53,014 nt of DNA from Pseudomonas sp. GM21 (GTDB lineage: Bacteria > Pseudomonadota > Gammaproteobacteria > Pseudomonadales > Pseudomonadaceae). Below the pieces are notes generated by a model that was given only the letters and a program-made list of their open reading frames with translations, had not been told where the DNA came from and made no database searches. Each line of letters starts with the position of its first letter. The first letter of the stretch is position 1. This document shows, piece after piece, positions 16,790 through 25,576 of the stretch. The position numbers and the translations under genes were made by a program. The stretch lies in assembly GCF_000282215.1 (NCBI RefSeq), contig NZ_AKJS01000018.1:1-53014 (forward strand). Reading direction: 5' to 3'.

Positions 16790-17689
16790 CTACTGAAACG
16801 CCTCCCGGTTCCACCGGCTTTCGGCGACCCCATCGTGGGCGTGAAGGCTTTCGGCGTGGACCACGCGAATGTGGAAGGCGGCGATATCGGCGCTGCGTTT
16901 CAGGGCGACGTTCAGACGTCGCGCGGCGTCTTCGCAAAACATCAGATTCTGACCATTGGCCAAAGCAAAAGCCTGTTCATCGGCGCGCTTTACTGCGGTT
17001 TGTACAGCGGTGCCGAGTGCCGCTTCAGCCTCGTTGATGAGTGCAATCAGCGGCAGGTCATCCACCTGATTGTCCAGACGCAAGCACAAATGTGCGGTGC
17101 TGCGTTGACTATGGGGCGTCGCAATGATGCCTTTTGGCGAACCAAGCCAGGCTAAGACTTCTGCGTGGTGCAGTGACTTGTTGGCAAAGTCATCGACGAA
17201 TTGCTGCTGAATCAACTGTCGGGACAATGCCGCTGAGCAGGGACAAGTCGAGGAATAAGCAACCTCTATTTTTAGTTCCACGTGGAACATCGCATTTTTC
17301 AAACTCACTTCAATGCTCACTGGATAAGTTTTCCATCCTGCCAGCGGGCTTATTAGCGCCGGCCTTTTGAGCAGTAAATCGGCGTGAATTTTTAAATAAG
17401 CGCTGTGGGACAGTCCTTCATGACTGTCGAGAAAACTTTGCAGGACTCGTCGTAGCAGCGTCGGCGTCAGGTTTTCCTGCTCAAGCATTTCCAGCGCCAG
17501 ATACAAACGTGACATATGGATCCCGCGAGCCTCTTCATCGTCGAGGCTCACACCCGCGTCTGCTGTTGCACTGAGCCGTTGGCCTTCAAGCAGAACAGGG
17601 AGGGCAATGCCGCACATACCCACCCAGTCGAGTGGCAAGGCTTGGCGAGAGGCTTGCACGGCGATATCCGGCAAAGTGAGCGCGTTCAT
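16790..17689 (-). CDS. folE2: GTP cyclohydrolase I type B, zinc-independent (FolE2)
   Basis: A 299-residue enzyme converting GTP to dihydroneopterin triphosphate, the first step of folate synthesis. It works with other metals when zinc is scarce and so replaces zinc-dependent FolE. Seen: the N-terminal MNALTLPDIAVQ, the LDWVGMCGI core, the catalytic-Cys motif YSSTCPCSAALSRQ, and the TPHSQRS motif. The usual family start MNALTLPD (17689) is preferred; an ATG four codons upstream (17701) is possible and neither has a strong ribosome site. It is divergent from zigA with a perfect Zur box between them, so both should be induced by zinc starvation. Confidence 0.93.
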   Translation of the reverse strand: MNALTLPDIAVQASRQALPLDWVGMCGIALPVLLEGQRLSATADAGVSLDDEEARGIHMSRLYLALEMLEQENLTPTLLRRVLQSFLDSHEGLSHSAYLKIHADLLLKRPALISPLAGWKTYPVSIEVSLKNAMFHVELKIEVAYSSTCPCSAALSRQLIQQQFVDDFANKSLHHAEVLAWLGSPKGIIATPHSQRSTAHLCLRLDNQVDDLPLIALINEAEAALGTAVQTAVKRADEQAFALANGQNLMFCEDAARRLNVALKRSADIAAFHIRVVHAESLHAHDGVAESRWNREAFQ

Positions 17690-17735
17690 CGGCAGGTCCA
17701 TCGTGAGAGTCTGGAGAAAAGTGGCTTGAATGTGT

Positions 17736-17750
17736 TGTTATACTATAACA
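17736..17750. promoter_or_regulatory. Zur box between folE2 and zigA
   Basis: TGTTATACTATAACA is a perfect palindrome around a central C and agrees with the gammaproteobacterial Zur box (GTTATANTATAAC). It lies 46 bases from the folE2 start and 49 from the zigA start, placed to repress both directions when zinc is sufficient. Confidence 0.9.
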
Positions 17751-17798
17751 TCAATCAAGCCCGCCTCTGCAATCGGGCGCCCCATTGAGGAATTGCTG

Positions 17799-19007
17799 AT
17801 GCCCAATCGTCTCCCCGTGACCGTCCTGTCGGGCTTTCTCGGCGCCGGAAAAAGTACGTTGCTCAACTACGTCCTGCGTAATCGCGACAACCTGCGGGTC
17901 GCCGTGATCGTCAACGATATGAGTGAAATCAACATCGATGGCAGTGAAGTCCAGCGGGATGTCAGCCTGAATCGAGCAGAAGAAAAGCTCATCGAAATGA
18001 GCAACGGCTGCATTTGCTGCACTTTGCGCGAAGACTTGCTCGAAGAAGTCAGCAAGCTCGCCAGGGACGGACGTTTTGACTACCTGTTGATCGAATCCAC
18101 GGGCATCTCCGAGCCGCTGCCCGTGGCGGAAACCTTCACCTTTCGTGATGAAGAAGGGCAAAGCCTGGCTGACCTCGCACGCCTCGATACCCTGGTCACC
18201 GTGGTGGATGGCGTGAACTTTCTGCTCGATTATCAGGCCGCCGAAAGCCTCAGCACACGTGGTGAAACGCTGGACGAGGAGGACGACCGTTCGATCACTG
18301 ATCTATTGATCGAACAGGTCGAGTTCGCCGACGTCATCTTGATCAGCAAGATCGATTTGATCAGCAGCTGCGAGCGCCAGGAGTTGATCGCGATTCTTCA
18401 ACGCCTCAACGCACAAGCAGACATTATTCCGATGGTCATGGGCGTCGTGCCCCTGGAAAAAATCCTGAATACCGGGCGCTTTGACTTTGATAAGGCTGCT
18501 CAGGCCCCTGGCTGGTTACAGGAAATGCGTGGCGAGCACATACCGGAAACCGATGAATACGGCATCGCCTCGACCGTTTACCGAGCCCGTCGTCCGTTTC
18601 ATCCGCAGCGCTTTTTCAGCTTCATCGACCGCCCCTGGGTGAATGGAAAGCTGCTGCGTTCCAAAGGTTTTTTCTGGCTGGCCAACAAGCGCATGGACGC
18701 TGGCAGCTGGTCCCAGGCGGGTGGCTTGATGCGCCATGGCTTCGCCGGGCGTTGGTGGCGTTTTGTGCCGAAAAGCCAATGGCCGCAGGATGAAGAAAGC
18801 ACGGCCGGGATCATGCAGAACTGGACTGCCGCCACCGGCGATTGCCGCCAGGAATTGGTGTTCATCGGCCAGAACATAGACTTCGCCCAGCTCACCGCCG
18901 AACTCGACGATTGCCTGCTGACGGATGCGGAAATGGCATTGGGGGCCGAGGGCTGGCGATTGCTGCCAGATCCGTTTGGGCCCTGGCATGAAGGGGAAGT
19001 GGCCTGA
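17799..19007 (+). CDS. zigA: COG0523 GTPase, zinc metallochaperone (ZigA)
   Basis: A 402-residue GTPase of the CobW/COG0523 family. Walker A is GFLGAGKST (residues 12-20), the metal-binding CXCC is Cys71-Ile-Cys73-Cys74 in [12 protein letters not shown], the switch motif is [13 protein letters not shown], and the guanine motif SKID is present. The C-terminal CobW domain follows a linker with [12 protein letters not shown]. ZigA-type members deliver zinc to client proteins during starvation. ATG 17799 has GAGGAA seven bases upstream; longer in-frame starts would run into the Zur box. It is divergent from folE2 under the same Zur box and overlaps the DUF1826 gene by one base. Confidence 0.92.
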   Translation: MPNRLPVTVLSGFLGAGKSTLLNYVLRNRDNLRVAVIVNDMSEINIDGSEVQRDVSLNRAEEKLIEMSNGCICCTLREDLLEEVSKLARDGRFDYLLIESTGISEPLPVAETFTFRDEEGQSLADLARLDTLVTVVDGVNFLLDYQAAESLSTRGETLDEEDDRSITDLLIEQVEFADVILISKIDLISSCERQELIAILQRLNAQADIIPMVMGVVPLEKILNTGRFDFDKAAQAPGWLQEMRGEHIPETDEYGIASTVYRARRPFHPQRFFSFIDRPWVNGKLLRSKGFFWLANKRMDAGSWSQAGGLMRHGFAGRWWRFVPKSQWPQDEESTAGIMQNWTAATGDCRQELVFIGQNIDFAQLTAELDDCLLTDAEMALGAEGWRLLPDPFGPWHEGEVA

Positions 19008-19657
19008 TGCGGGTGCCGAATCTGAAACAGCGCTCTGTCGTTCATCCCGTTCAGGGAGAGACGCTGCAAACGTTAACCCGTATCCTCGATGACGATGTAA
19101 ACCTCGCCATTTGGCAGCGCCAACTTCCGGTACAGATCGTCGATTTCGGCCGGTTGCTACTGTCCCTGAACAAGCCGTTGGCCGAGTCGCTGGTCCTGGA
19201 ACTGCCCAGCGATGTCACCGAACCCGATCTTCAGGGGTTGGCCTCAGGTTTCAGTGATCTGGAAGGCTATGAGGGCTTCATTGCCGACGTGTCCTGGCTG
19301 GTCAGCGCATTCGCCTGCCTTCTGGGCGCCAAACGCGTCGGCCTGCGTTTGCGGGCGCTGGACAGGGCCATGTGCCCGCGTTTCCACGTCGATCATGTGC
19401 CGGTGCGGTTGATCACTACGTATTCTGGTATCGGCAGTCAGTGGCTGCGAGAGGGCGTTATGGATCGTCGCCAATTGGGCAAGCCTGAGGCCGAGCCTCT
19501 ACAGGATTCGATGATCGAGCAAATCGACAGTGGGGACGTGGCTCTGTTCAAAGGCGAGAGATGGCATGGCAACGAAGGTTTTGGCCTGATCCACCGCTCG
19601 CCCCAACCTGCAGCGGGTGAGCGTCGCTTGATCCTGACACTCGATTGGCTCGCATAA
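19007..19657 (+). CDS. DUF1826 protein of the zinc-starvation operon
   Basis: A 216-residue protein of the DUF1826 family, typically found directly after zigA in Pseudomonas. Conserved pieces are LAIWQRQL, CPRFHVDHVPVRLITTYSGIGSQWL and GDVALFKGERWHGNEGFGLIHRSP; the last ends with PAAGERRLILTLDWLA. The pattern His-Val-Asp-His-Val-Pro-Val-Arg with a later HRSP looks like a cupin or 2-oxoglutarate-oxygenase-like metal fold, which is my inference. It is translationally coupled to zigA (TGATG overlap) and thus probably Zur-regulated. Biochemical function is unknown. Confidence 0.87.
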   Translation: MRVPNLKQRSVVHPVQGETLQTLTRILDDDVNLAIWQRQLPVQIVDFGRLLLSLNKPLAESLVLELPSDVTEPDLQGLASGFSDLEGYEGFIADVSWLVSAFACLLGAKRVGLRLRALDRAMCPRFHVDHVPVRLITTYSGIGSQWLREGVMDRRQLGKPEAEPLQDSMIEQIDSGDVALFKGERWHGNEGFGLIHRSPQPAAGERRLILTLDWLA

Positions 19658-19661
19658 CAGC

Positions 19662-20018
19662 TCAAGGTTTGAGCCAGTTGCCTTGACTCTGCGTTTCGCA
19701 AAACGGCTTCAAATACGCCGCGTCGGTGGCCACGCCGTAATAGTGAATGTCCTGCCGGTAAGGCATATTGGCGACTTGAGCGTTGCTGCACACCCCGAAC
19801 GCACCGGTTGGGCAATCGTCAACGTACTGCACGTCGACGGTCTGCCCAGTCAGATTGGGCTGGCAGAAGCCGTCGGCGAAGAGCTTTTCCGGGATGTTGC
19901 GGTTTTGCTGGCATACTTTCACGTCCAATCTTGCGGCTGTGGTATGTACCACGCAAGCCTGGGCAAGCACCTCGCCGGAACACGTGGCCAGCAGTAACGA
20001 AAATCCCATCAACCGCAT
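19662..20018 (-). CDS. Small secreted Cys-rich protein in the zinc block
   Basis: A 118-residue protein with a signal peptide (MRLMGFSLLLATCSGEVLAQ) and a mature part containing six cysteines (AQACVVH, KVCQQN, GFCQPN, DDCPTG, GVCSNA, PFCETQ), probably disulfide-bonded in the periplasm. Some databases label relatives 'NADH:ubiquinone oxidoreductase', which nothing in the sequence supports. ATG 20018 has a full AGGAGGT ribosome site. It is convergent with the DUF1826 gene (five-base gap) and divergent from a second COG0523 GTPase gene, with only 27 bases between the starts. Function unknown. Confidence 0.8.
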   Translation of the reverse strand: MRLMGFSLLLATCSGEVLAQACVVHTTAARLDVKVCQQNRNIPEKLFADGFCQPNLTGQTVDVQYVDDCPTGAFGVCSNAQVANMPYRQDIHYYGVATDAAYLKPFCETQSQGNWLKP

Positions 20019-20045
20019 TTTTTACCTCCTCAGAAAACGCCGACC

Positions 20046-21011
20046 ATGTTGCAGAACATTCCCACGCACGTCATTGCGGGCCCACTGGGCGCTGGCAAAA
20101 CCAGTCTGATCAAGCACCTGTTGACGCAGCGGCCGGTCGGCGAACGCTGGGCGGTGCTGATCAACGAATTCGGCCAGATCGGCTTGGATGCTGCGTTGCT
20201 GACGCAGGATGCCGATGGTATCGCACTGGGTGAAGTGGCCGGCGGCTGTTTGTGTTGCGTCAATGGCGCACCGTTTCAGATCGGGCTCGGGCGGTTATTG
20301 CGCAAGGCAAAGCCGGACCGACTGTTCATCGAACCGTCAGGTCTGGGGCATCCGGCCCGATTGCTTGAACAGTTGAATGAGGCACCCTGGGTCGGTGTAC
20401 TGTCGGTACAACCCTGTGTACTGGTCCTGGATGCCCAATCGCTCGCTGCCGGCAAACCGCTTCCTGCGGCACAACAGGAGACGTTGAACAGTGCCGGTTT
20501 GTTGGTGTTGAACAAGGCGGAAGGTCTCGACATGGACGATCGCCAGCGAATTGCCGCGCAGTTACCTCCTCGTCCGTTGTATTGGACGCAGCAAGCTTTA
20601 TTGCCATTGAACGAATTGCCAGGAGTCCAGGCTCGGGCCGTAGCGGGTATGGATAACTTCATCGTGCCCAAGGGCCTGGCCCAGATGCCGGCCATCTGGA
20701 CCAATCCCTCACTGCCGATTTGCTTGAGCCAGGAACAGGAAGGGGGGTGGAGTATCGGTTGGCGTTGGCATCCGAGCCAGACGTTCGATGTGGCGCTCAT
20801 CGTCCAATGGCTTGAAAGCCTTTGCTGGCGGCGGGCCAAGCTGGTTATCCACAGTGCTGACGGTTGGGTTTCGGCCAATGCGCTGGATAATTCGGAACTG
20901 GAATGGAAGCCCAGCGAATGGCGTCAGGATTCACGGATAGAGCTGATTTTCAGCCAGCCGCAGGAGGTTGATTCATTGCAAAGAGTTCTGGCCGACTGCC
21001 GATCAAGTTAA
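20046..21011 (+). CDS. Second COG0523/CobW-family GTPase
   Basis: A 321-residue GTPase. Walker A is GPLGAGKTS near residues 12-20, the metal-binding CXCC is Cys68-Leu-Cys70-Cys71 in GGCLCCVNG, with FIEPSGLGHPARL as switch region and LVLNKAEGLD as the guanine-specificity motif (NKAE in place of NKxD). It lacks the long acidic linker of ZigA and belongs to another COG0523 subgroup, shorter and with a compact C-terminal domain. Placement beside the folE2/zigA block suggests metal delivery, but no Zur box precedes it. Its last four bases overlap the convergent DUF3301 gene. Confidence 0.87.
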   Translation: MLQNIPTHVIAGPLGAGKTSLIKHLLTQRPVGERWAVLINEFGQIGLDAALLTQDADGIALGEVAGGCLCCVNGAPFQIGLGRLLRKAKPDRLFIEPSGLGHPARLLEQLNEAPWVGVLSVQPCVLVLDAQSLAAGKPLPAAQQETLNSAGLLVLNKAEGLDMDDRQRIAAQLPPRPLYWTQQALLPLNELPGVQARAVAGMDNFIVPKGLAQMPAIWTNPSLPICLSQEQEGGWSIGWRWHPSQTFDVALIVQWLESLCWRRAKLVIHSADGWVSANALDNSELEWKPSEWRQDSRIELIFSQPQEVDSLQRVLADCRSS

Positions 21012-21421
21012 GGGCGCCACTTGGTGTGTTCTTGTCGCCACTGGCTCAACTCGATCACCTCGGCGCGGGGCTTCATGACATCGCCGACCGCGGGCGTGTC
21101 GTCGAACGGCATCGGGTAGGGCGCCAGTTCGATCTGTGCACTGTGGGCGCCGAATTGGGTGATGGTGCCGTTGTGGCGGGTTTCGCCGGTCACAGTGAAT
21201 TCAAAGTTGTACACGCGGGCCAGGCGCCGCCGGCCGTTGGCGTCTTTGATGACCGCAATTTTTTTGAGCGCCACGTTGCCGTCCAGCAACTCGATGCCGA
21301 GCTTGGCACAATGCTGCTTGACCCGCTCCAGCGCACGCTCGCGCAAGCCGTGGTTGTGCCACAACCACGCACCACCGGTGGCGAGCAGCATCAGCACGAA
21401 GATATTTCCGAGAGTCAGCAT
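21008..21421 (-). CDS. DUF3301 protein
   Basis: A 137-residue protein with one N-terminal membrane helix (LGNIFVLMLLATGGAWLW) followed by a cytoplasmic domain, recognisable as DUF3301 from HGLRERALERVKQHCAKLG, LLDGNVALKK, and RLARVYNFEFTVTGETRHNG. The family has no assigned function. It overlaps the end of the upstream GTPase gene on the other strand and is divergent from pdxY. The start ATG 21421 fits the beginning of the membrane helix. Confidence 0.88.
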   Translation of the reverse strand: MLTLGNIFVLMLLATGGAWLWHNHGLRERALERVKQHCAKLGIELLDGNVALKKIAVIKDANGRRRLARVYNFEFTVTGETRHNGTITQFGAHSAQIELAPYPMPFDDTPAVGDVMKPRAEVIELSQWRQEHTKWRP

Positions 21422-21541
21422 TAACAGGTTGCTCCAACTAGATGGTGTCAGCTTAACTGCGTCGCCGGTCTGTCGTACAGGCTGCGTTTCGTCGCATACT
21501 GCGCGGCTCGAATTTCAATCGTTTGACGGAAAACTCACCGC

Positions 21542-22414
21542 ATGAAACGTACGCCCCATCTGCTCGCCATTCAGTCCCACGTGGTGTTCGGCCACGCTGG
21601 CAACAGCGCCGCGGTTTTCCCGATGCAGCGGGTCGGGGTGAATGTCTGGCCGCTCAATACCGTGCAGTTCTCCAACCACACGCAGTACGGCCAGTGGACG
21701 GGTGAAGTGCTGTCACCGCATCAAATCCCTGATTTGGTCGAAGGAATTGCGGCGATTGGCGAGTTGGGCAACTGCGATGCGGTGCTGTCCGGTTATCTCG
21801 GCAGTGCGGCTCAGGGCCGAGCGATCCTGACGGGTGTGGCGCGGATCAAGTCGGTGAACCCCAAGGCGCTGTATTTGTGCGACCCGGTGATGGGCCATCC
21901 CGAGAAAGGCTGTAGCGTGCCGGCCGAAGTCAGCGATTTCCTGCTGGAAGAGGCGGCATCGGTGGCTGACTTCATGTGTCCGAACCAGTTGGAACTGGAC
22001 AGCTTCTCGGGGCGTAAACCTCGGTCGTTGTTCGATTGCCTGGCCATGGCGCGGGCGCTGTTGGCACGTGGGCCGAAGGCGGTATTGGTCAAGCATTTGG
22101 ACTATCCGGGCAAACCGGCGGATGGCTTCGAGATGTTACTGGTGACCGCTGAAGGCAACTGGCATCTGCGTCGGCCGCTATTGGCGTTTCCGCGTCAGCC
22201 GGTGGGCGTGGGCGACCTGACGTCCGGGTTGTTTCTGGCGCGTGTGTTGTTGGGCGACAGCCTGGTCGCCGCCTTCGAGTTTGCGGCGTCGGCGGTGCAT
22301 GAAGTGCTGCTGGAGACTCAGGCCTGTGCCAGCTATGAGCTGGAACTGGTGCGGGCGCAGGACCGGATTGCGCATCCGCGGGTGCGATTCGAAGCGACTT
22401 CGATCAGCCTTTAA
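21542..22414 (+). CDS. pdxY: Pyridoxal kinase PdxY
   Basis: A 290-residue ribokinase-fold enzyme that phosphorylates pyridoxal to pyridoxal 5'-phosphate in the vitamin B6 salvage pathway. Seen: [20 protein letters not shown] at the N-terminus, [18 protein letters not shown], the [12 protein letters not shown] motif, [12 protein letters not shown], and the anion-hole motif [12 protein letters not shown] near residue 220 with its catalytic Asp. Length matches PdxY. It stands alone, with a REP pair after its stop. Confidence 0.94.
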   Translation: MKRTPHLLAIQSHVVFGHAGNSAAVFPMQRVGVNVWPLNTVQFSNHTQYGQWTGEVLSPHQIPDLVEGIAAIGELGNCDAVLSGYLGSAAQGRAILTGVARIKSVNPKALYLCDPVMGHPEKGCSVPAEVSDFLLEEAASVADFMCPNQLELDSFSGRKPRSLFDCLAMARALLARGPKAVLVKHLDYPGKPADGFEMLLVTAEGNWHLRRPLLAFPRQPVGVGDLTSGLFLARVLLGDSLVAAFEFAASAVHEVLLETQACASYELELVRAQDRIAHPRVRFEATSISL

Positions 22415-22430
22415 TCTTGCGGGGCCCCAA

Positions 22431-22504
22431 TCGCGAACAGGCTCGCTCCCACACTGAATGTGTGAACAACACAGATCAAGTGTAGGAGTGAGCCTGCTCG
22501 CGAC
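22431..22504. repeat. REPIN-type inverted pair of REP elements
   Basis: Left copy TCGCGAACAGGCTCGCTCCC (22431-22450) and right copy AGGAGTGAGCCTGCTCGCGA (22484-22503), inverted and slightly degenerate, in the convergent gap between pdxY and the thioesterase gene. Confidence 0.85.
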
Positions 22505-22529
22505 GGCTATCTAACGCCGGTTACAGATC

Positions 22530-23012
22530 TCAGGCATCACCCTTGATTTCCTGATAGCGCTTTTCCAGTTCCTGACGAATCTGCCGACGTTGCTGTGCCT
22601 GAATGAAGCGGCGTTTTTCTTCGCTGTTATGCGGTTGCAGCGGCGGGACGGCAGCGGGCTTGCGGTTGTCATCCACCGCGACCATGGTGAAAAAGCAGCT
22701 ATTGGTGTGGCGCACCGAGCGCTCGCGGATGTTCTCGGTCACGACCTTGATGCCCACCTCCATGGAGGTGTTGCCGGTGTAATTGACCGAAGCCAGAAAG
22801 GTCACCAGTTCGCCGACATGAATCGGCTCGCGGAAAATCACCTGGTCTACCGACAGGGTCACCACGTAGCGACCGGCATAACGGCTGGCGCATGCATATG
22901 CGACTTCGTCGAGGTATTTAAGCAAGGTGCCGCCGTGGACATTGCCAGAGAAGTTGGCCATGTCGGGGGTCATCAATACTGTCATCGACAGTTGTGCGTT
23001 TCCGGGTTCCAT
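22530..23012 (-). CDS. Acyl-CoA thioesterase, hotdog fold
   Basis: A 160-residue hotdog-fold thioesterase of the YciA/ACOT type that hydrolyses acyl-CoA. The active-site motif FSGNVHGGTLLKYLDEVAYA and the following VTLSVDQVIFREPIHVGEL are typical, as is SMEVGIKVVTENI. The C-terminus is a long charged helix (RRFIQAQQRRQIRQELEKRY). ATG 23012 with GTGAGAA upstream is preferred over a TTG six codons earlier. It is divergent from the CPA2 antiporter gene. The preferred acyl chain cannot be inferred. Confidence 0.88.
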   Translation of the reverse strand: MEPGNAQLSMTVLMTPDMANFSGNVHGGTLLKYLDEVAYACASRYAGRYVVTLSVDQVIFREPIHVGELVTFLASVNYTGNTSMEVGIKVVTENIRERSVRHTNSCFFTMVAVDDNRKPAAVPPLQPHNSEEKRRFIQAQQRRQIRQELEKRYQEIKGDA

Positions 23013-23213
23013 AGCGTTCTCACGGTTCAAGGCGCAATTTCAGGGGCGCACCTCTGCGGGTGCCTTGTCGGCTTTTTCAAACCAACAGTTATCGGGACGC
23101 CGGGCAGTGGGTTGCCGTCACGCCCGGATCGATCTGTTTCCATATATTGCACCGCCTTTGCAGCGCAAGTCGTGGTGTTAACCTCCCAACGTCCCTCTTG
23201 AGGAGCCCACGCC

Positions 23214-24977
23214 ATGCATGCCATCAGTTTCATTCAGGATTTGGCAGTGATCATGTTGATCGCGGGCGTGGTGACGGTGCTGTTCCATCGCTTCAAACAG
23301 CCGGTGGTGCTGGGCTACATCGTCGCCGGTTTCATCATCGGCCCTCACACACCGCCGTTCGCACTGATTCACGATGAAGAAACCATCAAGACCCTCGCGG
23401 AACTCGGGGTGATCTTCCTGATGTTCTGCCTTGGTCTGGAGTTCAGTCTGCGCAAGTTGTTCAAGGTCGGCGCCACGGCGTTTATCGCGGCGTTCCTGGA
23501 AATCGTGCTGATGATCTGGATCGGCTACGAGATCGGTCGCTGGTTTGATTGGAACACCATGGACTCGCTGTTCCTCGGTGCGATCCTGGCAATTTCCTCG
23601 ACCACCATCATCGTCAAGGCGCTCAATGATCTGAAAATGAAAAACGAGCGCTTCGCGCAACTGATCTTTGGTGTGCTGATCGTCGAGGACATCCTTGGTA
23701 TCGGCATCATCGCGTTGCTGTCGAGCATCGCGGTCAGCGGCACGGTCAGCTCCGGCGAAGTGTTTTCCACGGTCGGCAAGCTTTCGCTGTTCATGATTGT
23801 CGCGCTGGTCATCGGGATTTTGCTGGTGCCACGGCTGCTGGCTTACGTGGCCAGGTTTGAAAGCAACGAGATGCTGCTGATCACCGTGCTGGGGCTGTGT
23901 TTCGGTTTCTGTCTGCTGGTGGTGAGGCTGGAATACAGCATGGTACTCGGCGCGTTCCTGATTGGCGCGATCATGGCTGAGTCTCGGCAACTGTTGAAAA
24001 TAGAGCGTTTGATTGAACCGGTTCGAGATCTTTTCAGCGCAATCTTTTTCGTTGCCATCGGCCTGATGCTGGATCCGATGATCCTGCTGCAATATGCCTG
24101 GCCGATTGCCGTGATCACGGTGGCGGTGGTGCTCGGCAAGATGCTGTCATGCGGTCTTGGCGCCTTTATCGCCGGCAATGATGGACGGACCTCATTGCGT
24201 GTGGGGATGGGCCTTTCGCAGATCGGCGAGTTTTCTTTCATCATCGCTGCGTTGGGCATGACGCTGCAGGTTACCAGCAACTTCCTTTATCCGGTCGCCG
24301 TGGCTGTTTCGGTGATTACCACGCTGCTGACGCCGTACTTGATCCGTGCGGCCGATCCGCTGTCGATCAAGCTTGCCGGCGTGATGCCGCAACGACTGGG
24401 CAGGGTTTTGGGAATGTACGGCGAATGGTTACGCAGTATTCAACCGCAAGGCGAGGGGGCGCTGCTGGCGTCGATGATTCGGCGGATTTTGTTGCAGGTG
24501 GGGGTCAATCTGGCGTTGGTCATTGCGATTTTTTTCTCGGGCGCGTATTTCGCCGGGCGTATGTCCGCCTGGCTGCAAGGCTGGATCATCGATCCGAGTT
24601 GGCAGAAAGCATTGATTTGGGGTGGGGCGCTGCTGGTGTCACTGCCGTTCCTGATCGCCGCCTACCGCAAGCTCAAGGCGCTGTCGTTGCTATTGGCAGA
24701 GATGGGCGTGAAGCCGGAGATGGCTGGCCGTCACACGCAGCGAGTACGTCGGGTGATCGCCGAAGTGATTCCGATCCTCTCGCTGCTGGTGATTTTCCTG
24801 CTACTGGCAGCCCTGTCGGCCAGTATTCTGCCCACCAGCAAGCTGCTGGTATTGATCATCGTGGTCGCTGCCGCTGTCGCGGCCTTGCTCTGGCGCTGGT
24901 TCATCCGCGTGCATACGCGGATGCAGGTGGCCTTGCTCGAAACCCTGGATAACCACAACGATGCATCTGGTCACTGA
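23214..24977 (+). CDS. CPA2-family monovalent cation:proton antiporter without RCK domain
   Basis: A 587-residue polytopic protein. Residues 1-390 form the Na+/H+-exchanger core of the KefB/KefC (CPA2) type: LGYIVAGFIIGPHTPPF, FCLGLEFSLRKL, SSTTIIVKALNDL, GVLIVEDILGIGIIALL, and VAIGLMLDP. KefB/KefC normally end with a cytosolic TrkA-N regulatory domain; here the C-terminus has about four further membrane segments (for example IPILSLLVIFLLLAALSASI) instead. It probably exchanges K+ or Na+ for protons. ATG 23214 has GAGGAG upstream. A hairpin follows the stop. Confidence 0.9.
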   Translation: MHAISFIQDLAVIMLIAGVVTVLFHRFKQPVVLGYIVAGFIIGPHTPPFALIHDEETIKTLAELGVIFLMFCLGLEFSLRKLFKVGATAFIAAFLEIVLMIWIGYEIGRWFDWNTMDSLFLGAILAISSTTIIVKALNDLKMKNERFAQLIFGVLIVEDILGIGIIALLSSIAVSGTVSSGEVFSTVGKLSLFMIVALVIGILLVPRLLAYVARFESNEMLLITVLGLCFGFCLLVVRLEYSMVLGAFLIGAIMAESRQLLKIERLIEPVRDLFSAIFFVAIGLMLDPMILLQYAWPIAVITVAVVLGKMLSCGLGAFIAGNDGRTSLRVGMGLSQIGEFSFIIAALGMTLQVTSNFLYPVAVAVSVITTLLTPYLIRAADPLSIKLAGVMPQRLGRVLGMYGEWLRSIQPQGEGALLASMIRRILLQVGVNLALVIAIFFSGAYFAGRMSAWLQGWIIDPSWQKALIWGGALLVSLPFLIAAYRKLKALSLLLAEMGVKPEMAGRHTQRVRRVIAEVIPILSLLVIFLLLAALSASILPTSKLLVLIIVVAAAVAALLWRWFIRVHTRMQVALLETLDNHNDASGH

Positions 24978-24985
24978 CATTGCGC

Positions 24986-25016
24986 TTGTAGCAGCTGGCA
25001 CAGCCTGCTGCTACAA
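24986..25016. terminator. Hairpin after the CPA2 antiporter gene
   Basis: TTGTAGCAG pairs with CTGCTACAA across a 13-base GC-rich loop. It resembles the second Pseudomonas REP class (TGTAGGAGCTGC type) in degenerate form. Located in the convergent gap, with no T-run. Confidence 0.5.
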
Positions 25017-25029
25017 CCGTCCAGGCGTC

Positions 25030-25437
25030 TCAGCTTTCCAGCCAAACGTCCCGCGCCCAGTGCCACACCGATTCCCAGGTTTCTTCGGCGATCAGTTCTT
25101 CTTCGGCTTGCCACAGCACCACGGTGCCGTCTTCTTCGACGAGGTAGTAGTCATCACCGTCCTGGCAAATCGGGATCATGCTGCGATCGACGCCGGCGTC
25201 CCAGGCGTTGGCGGCAACGTCAGGCAAGTAGGTGTGGGATTGCGGGTCGGTGACGGTCACCGGCTCCAGGCTGCCGTAGACCACGTCGCTGACGGTCAGC
25301 AAAAATTCTCTGAAGACGAACGGAATGTCGATGAACAGTTGCTCTTCGATTTCCACGATCTGATCTTCATCAGGCAGTTCCAAGGGGACCGGTACCGGTT
25401 CGTTGGCTTCACGCAGTTGTTCAATGATTTCTTCCAC
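25030..25437 (-). CDS. SMI1/KNR4-family small acidic protein
   Basis: A 135-residue acidic protein resembling SMI1/KNR4 domains: an N-terminal LPDEDQIVEIEEQLFIDIP segment followed by FREFLLTVSDVVYG, a middle DDYYLVEEDGTVVLWQAE strand pair, and a C-terminal EETWESVWHWARDVWLES helix. Some relatives are immunity proteins for polymorphic toxins, but this one sits among housekeeping genes with no toxin gene next to it, so a cellular role is more likely. Function unknown. Confidence 0.8.
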   Translation of the reverse strand: MEEIIEQLREANEPVPVPLELPDEDQIVEIEEQLFIDIPFVFREFLLTVSDVVYGSLEPVTVTDPQSHTYLPDVAANAWDAGVDRSMIPICQDGDDYYLVEEDGTVVLWQAEEELIAEETWESVWHWARDVWLES

Positions 25438-25520
25438 GTCCGGGATCCTCTTGCTTGATGGCGCGGTTTAGTTGGGGCGGTTTATACAGTAGCTCGCTAT
25501 AGATGCAACCGCGAAATAGA

Positions 25521-25549
25521 AAACCCCAGCCGAGGCTGGGGTTTTTTTT
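25521..25549. terminator. Strong bidirectional rho-independent terminator
   Basis: CCCCAGCC and GGCTGGGG pair around a GA centre, with eight T residues on the + side and an A4 run on the left that becomes T4 on the minus transcript. It terminates at least the Tim44-like gene, which is transcribed leftward toward it. Confidence 0.88.
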
Positions 25550-25576
25550 ACTACAGCATGCTTAACGCAAGAGGGA

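Noticed and set aside
20019..20045. Second Zur box between the small Cys-rich gene and the second GTPase gene
   Set aside because: The 27-base spacer contains only the ribosome site and no GTTATA-type palindrome.
25030..25437. Immunity gene of a polymorphic toxin system
   Set aside because: SMI1/KNR4 folds can be immunity proteins, but no toxin gene is adjacent and the surrounding genes are housekeeping.
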